A stretch of DNA of 64,000 nucleotides from Archangium violaceum (GCF_016887565.1 NZ_CP069396.1:3437001-3501000), one strand, 5' to 3'; positions 8,907 to 17,523 are shown, numbered from the stretch's first letter. Numbers and translations: made by a program. The notes: generated from the letters alone by a model not told the origin.

Positions 8907-10118
8907 ATGGACTTCCAACATTCGTCCCGCGTCACGGAGCTGCAAAATCGGCTCAATGCCTTCATGAAAGAGCACGTCTATCCGAACGAACACACGTTCA
9001 CCCAGCAGGTGCAGAAAAACCGCTGGGCGTCGCCGCCGATCGTCGAGGAGCTGAAGGCCAGGGCGAAAGCTCAGGGGCTGTGGAACCTGTTCATGCCGGG
9101 CATCGAGCACGGCGGCGCCGGCCTGACCAACCTCGAGTACGCGCCGCTGGCCGAAATCATGGGCCGCGTGTTCTGGGCTGCCGAGGTCTTCAACTGCTCC
9201 GCGCCCGACACCGGCAATATGGAAGTGTTCGCGCGGTACGCGACGCCCGAGCAACAGAAGAAATGGCTGGAACCGCTGCTGGAAGGAAAGATCCGCTCGG
9301 CCTATGTCATGACCGAGCCGAATGTGGCTTCCAGCGACGCGACCAACGTCGAGCTCTCGATCCGCGCTGAAGGCGACGAGTACGTCATCAACGGCACCAA
9401 GTGGTTCGCCACCGGCGCGATGCACGAGAACTGCCAGATCTTCATCGTCATGGGCAAGACCGATCCGGACAACCCGAACCGCCACCTGCAGCAATCCCAG
9501 GTACTGGTCGAACGCGGCACGCCGGGCATGATCATCAAGCGGCCTCTGTCGACGCTGGGTTACTGGGAGGAGCCGCACGGCCACGCCGAAATCGTGTTCG
9601 ACAACGTGCGCGTGCCGAAATCGAATCTTCTGCTCGGCGAGGGCCGCGGTTTCGAGATCGCCCAGGGCCGCCTTGGTCCAGGCCGCATCCATCACTGCAT
9701 GCGCGTGATCGGCGCCGCCCAGCGCGCACTGGAATACGCCTGCAAACGCGTGGAGAATCGCGTGGCTTTCGGCAAGAAGCTGAGCACGCAGGGCTCGGTG
9801 CGCGAGGCCATCGCGGTGATGGCGTCCAAGGTCGAAATGTGCCGCCTGATGACGCTGCGCGCGGCGGACAAGATGGACCGCGTCGGCAATAAGGATGCGA
9901 AAGACCTGATTGCGATGGCGAAAATCATGGTGCCGCAACTCGGCTTCGAGGTCATCGACATGGCGATCCAACTGCACGGAGCCGGCGGTCTGACCGGGGA
10001 TTATTTCCTCGCCGAGGCGTTCAACTACGCACGCTGGTGCCGCATCGCCGATGGTCCCGATCAGGTCCATATGATGGCGCTCGGCAAGCAGGTCATCCAG
10101 GAGCTGTCAGCGCTTTGA
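8907..10118 (+). CDS. Acyl-CoA dehydrogenase (ACAD10/11-like)
   Basis: A 403-residue dehydrogenase with [20 protein letters not shown] (flavin loop), [56 protein letters not shown] and the C-terminal [42 protein letters not shown]. The VASSDATN and ADGPDQVH motifs are those of the ACAD10/11 subgroup, which in animals is fused to the phosphotransferase type encoded by the next gene here. In animals those enzymes act on 4-hydroxy fatty acids. The start has AAAGGGG upstream. The sequence looks less GC-rich than the flanking genes. Confidence 0.93.
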   Translation: MDFQHSSRVTELQNRLNAFMKEHVYPNEHTFTQQVQKNRWASPPIVEELKARAKAQGLWNLFMPGIEHGGAGLTNLEYAPLAEIMGRVFWAAEVFNCSAPDTGNMEVFARYATPEQQKKWLEPLLEGKIRSAYVMTEPNVASSDATNVELSIRAEGDEYVINGTKWFATGAMHENCQIFIVMGKTDPDNPNRHLQQSQVLVERGTPGMIIKRPLSTLGYWEEPHGHAEIVFDNVRVPKSNLLLGEGRGFEIAQGRLGPGRIHHCMRVIGAAQRALEYACKRVENRVAFGKKLSTQGSVREAIAVMASKVEMCRLMTLRAADKMDRVGNKDAKDLIAMAKIMVPQLGFEVIDMAIQLHGAGGLTGDYFLAEAFNYARWCRIADGPDQVHMMALGKQVIQELSAL

Positions 10119-10165
10119 GCAACTGTGCAGCCGGTGGGTGCACGAATCTTCGAGGAGGCGTATCC

Positions 10166-11188
10166 ATGTCTGAGGCAGTCGACACGCTGAATGTCGAAAA
10201 TCTGCAGAAGTATCTGGCTGCGCGGATTGCCGATTTCGGCACGATTCAGGAATGCACCAAATTCGCGGGTGGTCAGTCCAACCCGACCTTCATGGTGCGC
10301 ACCGAGAAGAGCAGATACGTACTGCGCCGGAAGCCGCCCGGACTGCTGTTGAAATCGGCGCACGCGGTCGACCGTGAATACCGTGTGATGAAGGCGCTGG
10401 CGGCGACCCAGGTGCCGGTGCCAGGGATGTTTACACTGTGCGACGACGACAGCGTCATCGGCTCGATGTTCTATGTGATGGAATTCGTCGAGGGCCGCAT
10501 TTTCTGGAACAGCGCGCTGCCGGAACAAACACCGGCCGAACGCCGCGCGATCTACGATGGGATGGTGCGCGTACTCGCCGCGATGCATACGGTCAACCTG
10601 GAGCAGACCGGTCTCACCGACTACGGCCGCCCCGGCAACTACTTCGAGCGTCAGATCAGACGCTGGACCGAACAATACCGAGCCAGCCAGACCGGCACCA
10701 TGCGGGCAATGGAAAAGCTGATGGAGTGGCTACCCGCCAACGTGCCGGCCGACGACGGTCAGGTCGCGCTGAACCACGGCGACTACCGCATCGACAATGT
10801 CATGTTCCACCCGGCCGAATCGCGCATCGTCGCGGTGCTCGACTGGGAGCTGTCGACGCTCGGTCACCCGTGGGCGGATCTCGCGTATCAATGCATGCAT
10901 TTGCGCCTGCCGCCGGATGCGGCGATCCCTGGCCTCGGCGGTCTCGACCGCGAGGCACTCGGCATTCCCTCGGAAGAAGAGTATGTCGCGCGCTATTGCG
11001 AGCTGACCGGCATCAAGGCAATCCCGAACTGGGATTTCTACATCATCTTCAGTTTCTTCCGCATCGCCGCGATTCTGCAGGGCGTCTACAAGCGCGCTCT
11101 CGACGGCAATGCGTCGAGCAGGAAGGCAATGGACTACGGCGCGCTGGCCGGACCGATCGCGGAGATGGCCGTGGCGATGATCCCATGA
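10166..11188 (+). CDS. Phosphotransferase (APH family, ACAD10/11 kinase-like)
   Basis: A 340-residue aminoglycoside-phosphotransferase-fold protein: FAGGQSNPTFMV (nucleotide loop), YVLRRKPPG (Lys), HAVDREYRVMKAL, then the catalytic loop NHGDYRIDNVMFHP and metal-binding VAVLDWELSTLGHPWADLAY. This is the family fused N-terminally to acyl-CoA dehydrogenase in animal ACAD10/11, where the kinase domain phosphorylates 4-hydroxyacyl-CoA. The adjacent separate dehydrogenase gene supports that role. It starts at ATG 10166 after GAGGAGG; an earlier in-frame ATG lies inside the dehydrogenase gene and is not used. Antibiotic resistance is unlikely. Confidence 0.9.
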   Translation: MSEAVDTLNVENLQKYLAARIADFGTIQECTKFAGGQSNPTFMVRTEKSRYVLRRKPPGLLLKSAHAVDREYRVMKALAATQVPVPGMFTLCDDDSVIGSMFYVMEFVEGRIFWNSALPEQTPAERRAIYDGMVRVLAAMHTVNLEQTGLTDYGRPGNYFERQIRRWTEQYRASQTGTMRAMEKLMEWLPANVPADDGQVALNHGDYRIDNVMFHPAESRIVAVLDWELSTLGHPWADLAYQCMHLRLPPDAAIPGLGGLDREALGIPSEEEYVARYCELTGIKAIPNWDFYIIFSFFRIAAILQGVYKRALDGNASSRKAMDYGALAGPIAEMAVAMIP

Positions 11189-11214
11189 CACCGGCAGGAA
11201 CGCGGGAGAACACC

Positions 11215-11988
11215 ATGAACAAGAATCGTTTTGATCTGACCGGCCGCGTGGCGCTGATAACCGGTGCGTCGAGCGGTCTCGGCGAGCATTTCGCGCAGGT
11301 ACTGGCCGAAGCCGGCGCCAAGGTGGTGGTCGCCGCGCGCCGTGTCGATCGCCTGCGGCATCTGGCCGAGCGCATCAAGAGTGCCGGCGGTGATGCCGCG
11401 ACCGTGGCGATGGATGTCACCGATCTCGACAGCGTGAAAGCCGCGTTCGAGGAGGCGGGCGGGTTCTTTGGCACCATCGACGTGCTGATCAACAATGCCG
11501 GCGTCGCCCGATCGATGCTCTTCGCGAAGACGCAGGAAGAAGACTGGGATTACGTCGTCGATACCAACCTGAAAGCGGCATGGCGCGTCGCCCGTGCGTT
11601 CGTCGATCAACCGGGCATGGCCGGCAGGCCCGGCAGCATCGTCAACATCTCCTCGATCCTCGGCATCGGTGTCGGCTATGGTGAATCGCTGTATGCCACG
11701 TCCAAGGCGGGCCTGATCCAGCTCACCCGTCACATGGCGCTGGAGTTGATGCGCAACAACATCCGCGTCAACGCGCTCTGTCCCGGCTACATCGAAACCG
11801 AAATCAATTCAGGCTACTTCAAGTCGGAGCGCGGTCAGGCCTACCTCAAGAACAATATCCCGTCGAAGAAGCTGGGTACGGTGGAAGACCTTTCGGGCGC
11901 GCTGCTGCTGTTGGCCAGCGACGCCGGCGCTTTCATCACCGGTGTCGCACTGCCCGTCGATGGCGGTCACCTGCTGCACTCGCTGTAA
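11215..11988 (+). CDS. Short-chain dehydrogenase/reductase
   Basis: A 257-residue classical SDR: ALITGASSGLGEHFAQ (cofactor site), AMDVTDLDSV, LINNAGVARSM, IVNISSILGIGVGYGESLYATSKAGLIQLTRH (Ser and YxxxK), VNALCPGYIETEIN, and the terminal ITGVALPVDGGHLLHSL. Arg residues after the second strand (VAARRVDRL) suggest NADPH. It is the last gene of the plus-strand lipid operon, 26 bp after the phosphotransferase, and is followed by a strong hairpin. A 3-hydroxyacyl-CoA or related alcohol oxidoreductase role is inferred from context. Confidence 0.92.
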   Translation: MNKNRFDLTGRVALITGASSGLGEHFAQVLAEAGAKVVVAARRVDRLRHLAERIKSAGGDAATVAMDVTDLDSVKAAFEEAGGFFGTIDVLINNAGVARSMLFAKTQEEDWDYVVDTNLKAAWRVARAFVDQPGMAGRPGSIVNISSILGIGVGYGESLYATSKAGLIQLTRHMALELMRNNIRVNALCPGYIETEINSGYFKSERGQAYLKNNIPSKKLGTVEDLSGALLLLASDAGAFITGVALPVDGGHLLHSL

Positions 11989-11991
11989 TCA

Positions 11992-12028
11992 CCGCGGCCT
12001 CTGGCCGGATTCAAGCCGGAGGCCGCGG
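11992..12028. terminator. Hairpin between convergent genes
   Basis: Arms CCGCGGCCT (11992-12000) and AGGCCGCGG (12020-12028) are perfectly complementary, with an inner CCGG/CCGG pairing. It lies 4 bp after the SDR stop and 15 bp before the stop of the opposing RoxA-like gene. A short pyrimidine run (CTCTTCCC) follows on the plus side. Probably a bidirectional terminator. Confidence 0.7.
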
Positions 12029-12042
12029 CTCTTCCCGGAGAT

Positions 12043-14064
12043 CTAGAGCGTCTTCATGTATTCGATGATGGCCCAACGCTCGTCGTCCGTGAGCGATTGC
12101 GTGAAGTCATGCCCGCCATTTCCAAGCCCATAGAGATGCGAATTGAAGATCATCCGCGAGCGAATCTGCTTCTGGGTGATGGGCGGCGGTGACTGGTAGG
12201 CGAGCGAGTTGTAGTTCGCGGCGAGGTTGGCGATGTTCGCGAAGAGGATGTCGGGCGTCGCCATTTCCTGGCTGCAGGGGATGAACGGGTCGTTGCTCGG
12301 AACATCTCCGCAGGCAAGTGCCGTCACCTTCCATCCGAGCTTCGCGAAGTCATACGAGGCATGGCTCGCGTCGTAACCCGCGTTGGTTCCCAGCGCGTTG
12401 GCGGAGGTCTGCTGGCGCTTCCATACCGCCCGGCGGTCCGACGGCTTCAGCACCTCCCAGATGGAGGGCACGCTTCCGTTGTGGAAATAAGGCGCGGAGG
12501 CCCACGCGCCGTAGAGTGGCGTCGCGATGTAGCCGAACGGCTCGATCCACGTGTTCGGCCCTTCGGGTGAGTAGACGGGCCCGAGGCCGTTGTCGTACGC
12601 GCTGCGCGGCACGCGGCGCAGTGCGCTGGTGATGGGGTCGTCGTAGAAGGGACCGTGGTTGGGGGCCTGGTCGTTGTAGGCGAGGAAGGACGTGTTCCAG
12701 GCTCTGCGCTTACGCACGTCGGCCATCAGTTGCTCGCGCGCCGGATCCGTCCGGATGGTTTCGATGGGCGTGATGACGCCGGCAATGCCCTTGAGGCGGG
12801 GATCGGGCAGGTACGCGGGGTTGGCGGCGTAGCGTGGCGAGTAGACGCCATGGCAGCTCGCGCAGGAGCCATTGCCTGGAGTCTTCGGGATGTTGGCATT
12901 GGCGCCGTTCGCCCAGAGGTCACGCTCGTGAAAGAGCACGGCTCCTTGCTCGGCGAGTGCGGTGTTGATCGCCTTGGGGTAGACGGGGGGCGAGAGCGAG
13001 ATGAAGAAGTTGTCGTTGTCCTCGAACTCGGCGGTCAGCGCGCGGCGCTGCGCGGGCGTGCGACCCAGGTTCGCGATTCCAAACGCCATCTCCGAACGGA
13101 CGTTGTCCGAGGTGAGCGCTCCATCCCAGAACTGGCGAGTCTTGAACGCGCGGTACCACCAGTTGGGCGCGCGGGACATGCCCCCCGCATGGGATGGGAA
13201 GAACTCGAGCAGGCTCGGTACCAGTGCGAGCGAGTCCATGTCGAAGAGGGCGGGCAGGAGGTCGACGATGCCAATGGCGTCACTCGTGCCACGGCCCACG
13301 CTCCAGGGCACGGGCGCGAGTTGGAGCACCGTCCCCACGCCCGTGGACCGGAAGAGGTCGGATTGGATCAAGCCGGCATCTATCGCGTCGTTCGAGCGGC
13401 CCCACACGAAGCCGGCCTCCTGTTCGCTCCCGAGCCGCGAATCGTGGCAGCCCGAGCAGCCGGAGCTGATTCTTCCCGTGTAGCGCCCGTTCTCGTCCTT
13501 CTCCTGCATGAGCCCTAGCGGAAGCTGCCCGCTGCCGCCATTGGTGAGGTTGGGGTTCTCCCACGGCAGCGGGTAGGGGTTGCGGAATGGCGCCTTCGCG
13601 AGTCCATAGCGTTTGATGACCTGCTCGTCGAAGTCGGCGGGGCGGATGAGGTAGCCCCAGAGCGTATAGAGGTTGTAGTAGGCGAGCGCGTTGGTGAAGG
13701 GCTGGAAGTAGGCGCGGGTCTCGATGTTCGCCCGGCCCCGAGCGACGCTCGCGCGAAATTCGCCGCAGTTCTTCGGATTCGGAGGCAGCGTCGAGACGAA
13801 CGGCGCCGGCGGCGTGTGCAGGTCCACCCAGTAGGCATTGAACTGCACCGCGGCCCCAGGCTTGTTGACGCCGGGCACCACCAGGGTGCGCGGATCCACC
13901 GGCAACGGAGTGGAATCCGGTTGCCCAGCACATGCCGCCGAGAACGGCGACCGGGTGGCCGTCGAATCCAACAACGGCAACGGGTCCGCGTCTGCCCGAG
14001 AAGCGCTCAGGGCGAGAATCAGAAAGCTCGAAAACGCCAACTCACAGTTCCACCGCAGTCTCAT
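12043..14064 (-). CDS. RoxA/RoxB-type rubber oxygenase homologue (secreted diheme c-type cytochrome)
   Basis: A 673-residue exported protein. An N-terminal signal peptide (hydrophobic core LAFSSFLILALSA, likely cleavage after SRADA) is followed by two haem-binding motifs, CSGCH at 203-207 and CASCH at 401-405. Length, the position of both motifs and the KTRQFWDGALTSDN...EMAFGIANLGRT region agree with RoxA of Xanthomonas and its myxobacterial homologues, which cleave poly(cis-1,4-isoprene) to C15 or larger oxo-aldehydes outside the cell. Trp313 and Phe328 are 15 residues apart, the spacing I recall for the active-site Trp302/Phe317 of RoxA. ATG 14064 has GGAGG at good spacing. A di-haem peroxidase (MauG/CcpA) is the main alternative but is usually much shorter. 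Confidence 0.82.
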   Translation of the reverse strand: MRLRWNCELAFSSFLILALSASRADADPLPLLDSTATRSPFSAACAGQPDSTPLPVDPRTLVVPGVNKPGAAVQFNAYWVDLHTPPAPFVSTLPPNPKNCGEFRASVARGRANIETRAYFQPFTNALAYYNLYTLWGYLIRPADFDEQVIKRYGLAKAPFRNPYPLPWENPNLTNGGSGQLPLGLMQEKDENGRYTGRISSGCSGCHDSRLGSEQEAGFVWGRSNDAIDAGLIQSDLFRSTGVGTVLQLAPVPWSVGRGTSDAIGIVDLLPALFDMDSLALVPSLLEFFPSHAGGMSRAPNWWYRAFKTRQFWDGALTSDNVRSEMAFGIANLGRTPAQRRALTAEFEDNDNFFISLSPPVYPKAINTALAEQGAVLFHERDLWANGANANIPKTPGNGSCASCHGVYSPRYAANPAYLPDPRLKGIAGVITPIETIRTDPAREQLMADVRKRRAWNTSFLAYNDQAPNHGPFYDDPITSALRRVPRSAYDNGLGPVYSPEGPNTWIEPFGYIATPLYGAWASAPYFHNGSVPSIWEVLKPSDRRAVWKRQQTSANALGTNAGYDASHASYDFAKLGWKVTALACGDVPSNDPFIPCSQEMATPDILFANIANLAANYNSLAYQSPPPITQKQIRSRMIFNSHLYGLGNGGHDFTQSLTDDERWAIIEYMKTL

Positions 14065-14083
14065 GGCGCAGCCCTCCATTACG

Positions 14084-14102
14084 TATTGGCACAGTGCCAA
14101 CA
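14084..14102. promoter_or_regulatory. 19-bp palindrome upstream of RoxA-like gene, second copy of lipid-operon operator
   Basis: TATTGGCACAGTGCCAACA, centred on 14093, has only the outermost-but-one pair mismatched. It matches the site at 8044-8062 in 16 of 19 positions. It ends 20 bp upstream of the RoxA-like ATG, where a bound dimer would block transcription or its initiation. Two copies 6 kb apart, each in front of a related metabolic unit, argue for a shared regulator. Confidence 0.65.
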
Positions 14103-14595
14103 AGGCGTTCTTTAGGCCGCTGGGGTGGGCGTCCACAATGCGCAGCGCGTCAACGAGCGTCATCACTGGCCGCATCATCCGGTGGACAACAGAGAGAAGC
14201 AGACTCAAGCAGTGGGCCGAAGAGAAGGCACTGCAGAGGTGGGCCCTGCGTGTCGCCACGACAGACGTCTTGGATTCACGCGGCACGGCTCATTGAGAGG
14301 GTGCTGCGGTTGCGCGCCTGGAGCGAAGACGCCGTGGAACCTCGTGAGGTTTGTCCGAGGCGCAGGCACCAGAGCCGTTGCAGCCTGGGCGCAGGGTCTT
14401 CTCAGGATTTAGGAATAACCGGGAAGCTCAGAGCAACCTGGAGATGTTCTATAATCAATGTGTTCTCTGCGCCCAAAGCGAGCACACCCCGAGCGAAGGA
14501 CGCAGGCCGGTTTCAAGCGCTCCAGAGTAGTGCTGTGGCTGAGAAGCAATCCAGTGCATCTGAGTACACCGGCTCCTCCTGAGAGGTTCAACACC
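14103..14595. other. Intergenic region between RoxA-like and kelch genes
   Basis: About 490 bases without a recognisable gene. An open frame continues upstream of the RoxA-like start but has no signal peptide or homology. The only signal I can point to is TATAAT at 14450-14455, a possible -10 element for the kelch gene with no good -35 partner. Confidence 0.5.
14450..14455 (+). promoter_or_regulatory. Possible -10 element for kelch-repeat gene
   Basis: A perfect TATAAT in otherwise GC-rich DNA, 141 bp upstream of the kelch-repeat ATG at 14596. No TTGACA-like element is found 16-18 bp upstream, so recognition by an alternative sigma or an activator would be needed. Confidence 0.3.
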
Positions 14596-16236
14596 ATGAT
14601 GCTGCCCAAGCGCTTCCTTCCCACACATCTTCACATCCCTCCCCGATGGCCCTCCCTCGCGCGCTGCGTCACGCTCATGGGCGCCCTCGCCGGCTACAGC
14701 CAGGAGGCCGTCGCATCCACCAGCGGCTCCGCGTGCACCTCACCCGATGTGGAACCGCCCGTCCTGACCTGTCCCTCCGCGATCACGGTCCAGTGCGTCT
14801 ACAGCGGGTTGGACGTCCTGTTCGACCATGCCGATCCCCAGTTCAGTGATAACTGCGGTCTCCAGTCCGTGGACTACCCGATTGAGTACATCGGCATTCC
14901 GGATACCTTCACCTCATGGATCTCCGCCACCGACTTGTCCGGCAACTCGACGTCCTGCTCGACGGTCTGGACGGTGGTCGATACCCATGCCCCCAACCTG
15001 CGGGTGGATGGCCCTCTGCAGATGAGCCTTCCCGTTGGCGCGATCTTCGAGGAGCCGGGGTACATGCTCGTGGATGATTCGTGTGACGGGTCCTACCGGT
15101 GGGAGACTCGGGCTCAGAGCTCCGGCAGCGTCAACACCGGAGTGCCAGGCATCTATACCCTTACCTATCGGGGCTCCGATCGCGCCGGCAACGAGAGCAC
15201 CGCCACCCGGCAGGTGAAGGTCTACCCCTTCCAGCCGACCCTGTCGTCCGTCAGCAATACGCCCCAGCCCCGGCTGCTGCACACCGCGACCCTGCTGCAG
15301 AATGGCCGGGTGCTGGTGACCGGTGGCTTCAACACCGCCGCGGAGGAGTACGACCCCCAGCAGGCGGCCTGGTCCACCGTGGGCAACAGCATCACCACCC
15401 ATCGTGGCCACACGGCCACCGTGCTGCACAACGGCAAGGTGCTCATCGCGGGCGGTACCGCGTCGGCGAGCGAAGAGCTGTATGACCCCGCGCTGAAGCG
15501 CTGGTCGCTGGCGAGCCCCATGAGCACCCCGCGCTACAACCACGCCGCCGTCACGCTGCCGGAGGGGCGGGTGCTGGTGGCGGGGGGAGGCTCCAGCGAG
15601 AGCTCGGGCCCCGTGCTGGCCTCGGCCGAGCTGTATGACCCCACCACGAACCAGTGGTCCCCGGCCGGCCCGCTCCAGACGGCCCGCCGTGGCCACACCA
15701 TGACCCTGATGAAGAATGGCCGGGTCCTGGTCACGGGCGGAACCGATGAGAACGGCAACACCCTGTCCTCCGTGGAGCTCTACGACCCCGCCACGCGCAT
15801 GTGGAGCGCGATGCCGAGCATGAGCACGGGCCGCACCCTGCACTCGGCCACGCTGCTGGAGAATGGCAAGCTGCTGGTGGTGGGCGGCTCGACCCAGGCC
15901 TGGACGCAGGGGATCTCGACGGAGCTGTTCGACTTCGCCACCTACACCTGGACCGTCCAGGGCTCTCTGAACGCCCCGCGCCAGGCGCACACAGCCACGC
16001 GCGTGATTGGAGACCTGGTCGTGGTGACCGGGGGCTTCAACAGCCAGACGGGAATCCTCTCCTCGTCCGAGGTCTACTCCCCGCGCACGGGCACCTGGAA
16101 GTCCACGACGTCCCTGGGCGTGGGCCGCTACAATCACACGGCCACGTCGCTTGATGCCTACACGGTCCTCCTGGTGGGCGGAGCCAATAACACCAACCAG
16201 TCCGCGGTGGAGCTCTTCAAGGTGAACGCGCAGTAA
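14596..16236 (+). CDS. Exported kelch-repeat protein with HYR/Ig-like N-terminal domains
   Basis: A 546-residue protein. The N-terminus MMLPKRFLPTHLHIPPRWPSLARCVTLMGALAGYSQEAVAS acts as a long signal peptide. Residues about 50-130 resemble an HYR domain (LTCPSAITVQC, SDNCG, ISATDLSGNSTSC). Residues about 130-210 resemble a second Ig-like domain of the DUF5011 type (GPLQMSLPVGAIFEEPGYMLVDD...GIYTLTYRGSDRAGNES). The remainder is about seven kelch blades, each with HTATLLxNGRVLVxGG and ELYDPxTxxWS. This implies a secreted beta-propeller, often seen as multiple paralogues in myxobacteria, probably for glycan or surface binding. ATG 14596 is adjacent to a second ATG at 14599; either may be used. 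Confidence 0.88.
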   Translation: MMLPKRFLPTHLHIPPRWPSLARCVTLMGALAGYSQEAVASTSGSACTSPDVEPPVLTCPSAITVQCVYSGLDVLFDHADPQFSDNCGLQSVDYPIEYIGIPDTFTSWISATDLSGNSTSCSTVWTVVDTHAPNLRVDGPLQMSLPVGAIFEEPGYMLVDDSCDGSYRWETRAQSSGSVNTGVPGIYTLTYRGSDRAGNESTATRQVKVYPFQPTLSSVSNTPQPRLLHTATLLQNGRVLVTGGFNTAAEEYDPQQAAWSTVGNSITTHRGHTATVLHNGKVLIAGGTASASEELYDPALKRWSLASPMSTPRYNHAAVTLPEGRVLVAGGGSSESSGPVLASAELYDPTTNQWSPAGPLQTARRGHTMTLMKNGRVLVTGGTDENGNTLSSVELYDPATRMWSAMPSMSTGRTLHSATLLENGKLLVVGGSTQAWTQGISTELFDFATYTWTVQGSLNAPRQAHTATRVIGDLVVVTGGFNSQTGILSSSEVYSPRTGTWKSTTSLGVGRYNHTATSLDAYTVLLVGGANNTNQSAVELFKVNAQ

Positions 16237-16248
16237 CATGAAGTCCCG

Positions 16249-16968
16249 CTACCGGAGCGCGCGCTCCAGGCCCTCCGCGGCCCCCAGCTCTGCCTGGAAG
16301 CGCTGGCTTTCCTCTGGGGACAGGGGGACCTTCTGGAGCTCTGCGCGCAGGGCGCGGGCGCGTGCCTCGTCCCCCAGGGCCACCGCCAGCTCGGCGCGGG
16401 CCGCCAGGGCGCGGGCACGGTCGACAGGAGGGGCGGGCTCGTTTCGGGCGAGCGCCACGTCGAGGACCTTCGCCGCCGCGGCGTCGTCCGTCTTGAAGTC
16501 CCGCAGGCGGGCGGCCGCGGCCACCGCCTTCGCCAGCCGGGAGTCGGACTCCTTCCAGGACGGATACTCCTCGCCGCGGCTGGCTCCGGCCTTCTCGCGC
16601 CGCACGAAGATGACCGAGTTGCCGTTCAGGTCGACCAGGGTGAACCGGCCCTGGCCCGGCTTCATCCGCGTGAGGCGGGGAATGCCGGACACGGGCAGCT
16701 TGCCAAGCGCGCGGCGCAGGGCCTCGGCGAAGGCCGTGTGCAGGGGCTTCACCTCCGGCATCACCACCAGGCACGTGCTGTGGCAGGACGCGGGCTCCAG
16801 CCCCTTGAGGCCGTAGAAGTGCAGCTCGAAGTCCTGGCGGCACACCACGGCGTATGGGTTGGGGGCAGTTTGCCGGTATGTCACCTCGAAGCCCAGGGCC
16901 CGGTAGAAGTCCAACGTCTCGTCGAGCGAGACACAGGGGAGGAGGGGAATCGTCGACGTGCCGCTCAT
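16249..16968 (-). CDS. VOC-family (glyoxalase/bleomycin-resistance fold) protein with helical C-terminal extension
   Basis: A 239-residue protein. Residues 1-125 form a VOC module: IPLLPCVSLDETLDFYRALGFEVTYRQTAPNPYAVVCRQDFELHFYG ... GQGRFTLVDLNGNSVIFVRRE. Residues about 140-239 are Ala/Arg-rich and helical, resembling a single TPR-like repeat (ALAARAELAVALGDEARARALRAEL); this extension is not part of the usual fold. Its start overlaps the MarR-family gene by 4 bp, so the two are co-translated. Such pairs often deal with small electrophiles or antibiotics, but the substrate is unknown. Confidence 0.85.
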   Translation of the reverse strand: MSGTSTIPLLPCVSLDETLDFYRALGFEVTYRQTAPNPYAVVCRQDFELHFYGLKGLEPASCHSTCLVVMPEVKPLHTAFAEALRRALGKLPVSGIPRLTRMKPGQGRFTLVDLNGNSVIFVRREKAGASRGEEYPSWKESDSRLAKAVAAAARLRDFKTDDAAAAKVLDVALARNEPAPPVDRARALAARAELAVALGDEARARALRAELQKVPLSPEESQRFQAELGAAEGLERALR

Positions 16969-17447
16969 CGGGTACCTCCACTTCGGTTATCGGTGGTGGG
17001 CGCCGCGGCCTCTTCGATGCACTGCCGCACCTGGCGCAGGCCTTCCGCCACGGCCCGCAGCGTCTTCGCGTCCAGCTTCGCCGCGAGCTGGTTGGCCCAG
17101 GCGGCCTGGCGAGCCTCCACCTTGCGGAGCGCCTCCCGGCCCCGGGGAGTCATCGTGATGAGCTTCGCGCGGCGGTGGTGCGGGTTCTCCGTGTATTCGA
17201 TGAAGCCATCCCGTTCCAACGCGTCGGCGGTCTGCTGCACGCTCTGACGGGCGAGCCCCATGATGCGCGCCACGTTCGCCACCGGCGCCGGCTCGTGGTC
17301 CACCACTCCGAGCACCTGCCAGCGCGCACTGCTGAGCCCCAGGGGCTCCGTCAGCGCGTCTCCCGCCTCCAGCGCCAGACCGTTGATGCGGAAGACCTCC
17401 AGCACCACTTCCGTGAAGACCTCGCCTGCCACCGTGAGCTTCGACAT
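16965..17447 (-). CDS. MarR-family transcriptional regulator
   Basis: A 160-residue winged-helix regulator: LSSARWQVLGVVDHEPAPVANVARIMGLARQSVQQTADALERDGFIEYTENPHHRRAKLITMTPRGREALRKV, the MarR DNA-binding domain with wing. I took ATG 17447 (MSKLTVAGEVF) rather than an in-frame codon 12 residues upstream, because the palindrome at 17450-17480 lies directly before it. It probably regulates itself and the overlapping VOC gene. Confidence 0.9.
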   Translation of the reverse strand: MSKLTVAGEVFTEVVLEVFRINGLALEAGDALTEPLGLSSARWQVLGVVDHEPAPVANVARIMGLARQSVQQTADALERDGFIEYTENPHHRRAKLITMTPRGREALRKVEARQAAWANQLAAKLDAKTLRAVAEGLRQVRQCIEEAAAPTTDNRSGGTR

Positions 17448-17449
17448 GG

Positions 17450-17480
17450 ACAGTGATCTGCCAAATGGACAGGGCACTGT
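17450..17480. promoter_or_regulatory. Inverted repeat before MarR gene, candidate autoregulatory site
   Basis: ACAGTG at 17450-17455 and CACTGT at 17475-17480 form an inverted repeat directly abutting the MarR start codon. A TTGACA read on the minus strand at 17477-17482 overlaps the outer arm, so a dimer bound here would cover a possible -35. Confidence 0.4.
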
Positions 17481-17523
17481 CAATATAGGCGCGTGCGTGC
17501 CCTCGGATGCGCGTCACCCCGAC

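Noticed and set aside
10166-11188. Aminoglycoside resistance role for the phosphotransferase
   Set aside because: Operon context with acyl-CoA dehydrogenase and the ACAD10/11 pairing indicate acyl metabolism.
12043-14064. Di-haem cytochrome c peroxidase/MauG
   Set aside because: Length of about 670 residues, haem spacing of about 200 residues and flanking sequence fit RoxA-type proteins better; kept as an alternative.
14084-14102. TTGGCAC read as the -24 element of a sigma-54 promoter
   Set aside because: No GC/TTGC element at -12 on either strand; the palindromic reading and the second copy at 8044 explain it better.
14065-14286. N-terminal extension of the RoxA-like protein by 74 codons
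   Set aside because: Would bury the signal peptide; ATG 14064 has GGAGG and a normal exported N-terminus, and the palindrome occupies the upstream part.
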